Assembly (NCBI RefSeq): GCF_009728735.1
Contig: NZ_CP024636.1
Span: 3,705,120 to 3,769,119 of the forward strand
Direction: 5' to 3'
Origin: Pantoea phytobeneficialis
GTDB taxonomy: Bacteria > Pseudomonadota > Gammaproteobacteria > Enterobacterales > Enterobacteriaceae
DNA: 64,000 nt
Numbering within the stretch: position 1 is the first letter of the stretch; each line of letters starts with the position of its first letter. Position numbers and translations under genes: made by a program. Positions 63,704-64,000 of the stretch are shown here, in pieces. The notes under the pieces were generated by a model. The model made no database searches, was not told the origin of the DNA, and worked only from the letters and a program-made list of their open reading frames with translations.

Positions 63704-64000
63704 TAGATTAGCCCCTTAGATCACCAGACACTTCGCCTCTCTTAAAATAAGAGGTAGTCTTGGAACTATGTTTAACACCAGTCAGAATAATAAGATGGTT
63801 GAAGTGTTATCAGGACCTGAGCGACGTCGGCGTCGTACTCCGCAGGAAAAAATTGCCATTATTCAGCAGACTATGGAACCGGGCATGACCGTGTCTCACG
63901 TCGCACGACTGCACGGTATCAATGCTAATCAGATCTTCAAGTGGCGCAGGCAATATGAAGACGGCTCACTGACCGCCGTGACCTCAGGCGGAGAAGTCGT
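63704..64000 (+). mobile_element. IS2-like insertion sequence, left end (continues past window)
   Basis: TAGATTAGCCCCTTAGATCACCAGACA at 63704-63730 resembles the left terminal repeat of IS2 (TAGACTGGCCCCCTGAATCTCCAGACA) and is followed by an IS2-type orfA. The right end lies outside the window, so completeness cannot be judged. Confidence 0.8.
63795..64000 (+). CDS. IS2-type OrfA (HTH transposase subunit), 5' part
   Basis: OrfA of IS3-family elements binds the IS ends and is fused to OrfB by -1 frameshifting. The visible 68 codons ([20 protein letters not shown] ... [32 protein letters not shown]) match IS2 OrfA closely, including the HTH. An in-frame ATG at 63768 would add nine residues; the 63795 start matches the IS2 protein. 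The frame runs off the window. Confidence 0.85.
   Translation, partial: MVEVLSGPERRRRRTPQEKIAIIQQTMEPGMTVSHVARLHGINANQIFKWRRQYEDGSLTAVTSGGEV

Overview
The window is a stretch of enterobacterial chromosome (about 1-31.3 kb) followed by one complete-looking but damaged P2/186-type prophage (about 31.27-63.60 kb) and the left end of an IS2-like insertion sequence. Chromosomal order aspS-nudB-yebC-ruvC-ruvAB / znuBC-znuA-mepM-lpxM / pykA-hexR-zwf ... eda-purT-yebE-ptrB-exoX-holE-yobA-yebZ-yebY-sdsR follows the Escherichia/Salmonella backbone. A PTS-type dihydroxyacetone (DHA) kinase regulon sits between zwf and eda where edd normally lies, yebG is missing between purT and yebE, and an omptin and an mdfA-like gene lie between lpxM and pykA. 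With the moderately high GC and a GTAGCGGC/GCCGCTAC intergenic palindrome, this suggests an Erwiniaceae-like (Pantoea/Erwinia) host; the genus is inference.

Chromosome. 1-4.7 kb: end of aspartyl-tRNA synthetase, a Nudix hydrolase, YebC and the Holliday-junction genes ruvC and ruvAB, with a LexA-like palindrome in front of ruvA. 4.7-8.7 kb: divergent zinc importer (znuCB / znuA) around a Zur box, then mepM. 8.8-12.5 kb: lpxM, omptin protease, drug exporter. 12.5-16.9 kb: pykA, hexR, zwf with a HexR operator. 16.9-23.3 kb: dhaR, then a glycerol-facilitator-like channel and dhaKLM behind a perfect CRP palindrome. 23.4-31.3 kb: eda, purT (PurR box), yebE, ptrB, exoX, holE, copper-related yobA/yebZ, yebY and the sRNA SdsR.

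Prophage. A 13-bp direct repeat (31267-31279 and 63590-63602) in the T-tract of the SdsR terminator probably marks attL and attR. From the left: int, ogr, D, a fused T-U gene, E/E', FII, FI, G, H, I, J, W, V, S, R, the lysis cassette (lysC, lysB, K, Y), X, L, M, N, O, then P and Q on the plus strand, cos, a small SOS gene, A, early genes, CII, Cox-like protein and CI. The capsid, packaging, tail and lysis sets are nearly complete. Two lesions stand out: an in-frame fusion of tape-measure T to tail protein U that removes both gene ends, and an exact 57-bp tandem duplication in the holin gene that adds a hydrophobic segment.

Cargo. AT-richer accessory genes occupy three slots in the P2 frame: a polymorphic-toxin-like protein with a probable immunity partner between FI and G (the slot of P2 Z/fun); an FRG-domain protein between V and S; and, between cos and portal gene Q, a three-gene operon of a PP2C phosphatase and two Ser/Thr kinases. 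One kinase ends in a cold-shock-like (OB-fold) domain, the other in a beta-rich domain that may be FHA-like. This phosphorylation module is the best candidate for an undescribed phage-borne, probably anti-phage system.

Regulation. The prophage carries two near-consensus LexA boxes, one before int and one before a 58-codon gene downstream of A. Its CI repressor has two tandem copies of the DNA-binding domain. int lies on the ogr side of att rather than beside CI as in P2 and 186.
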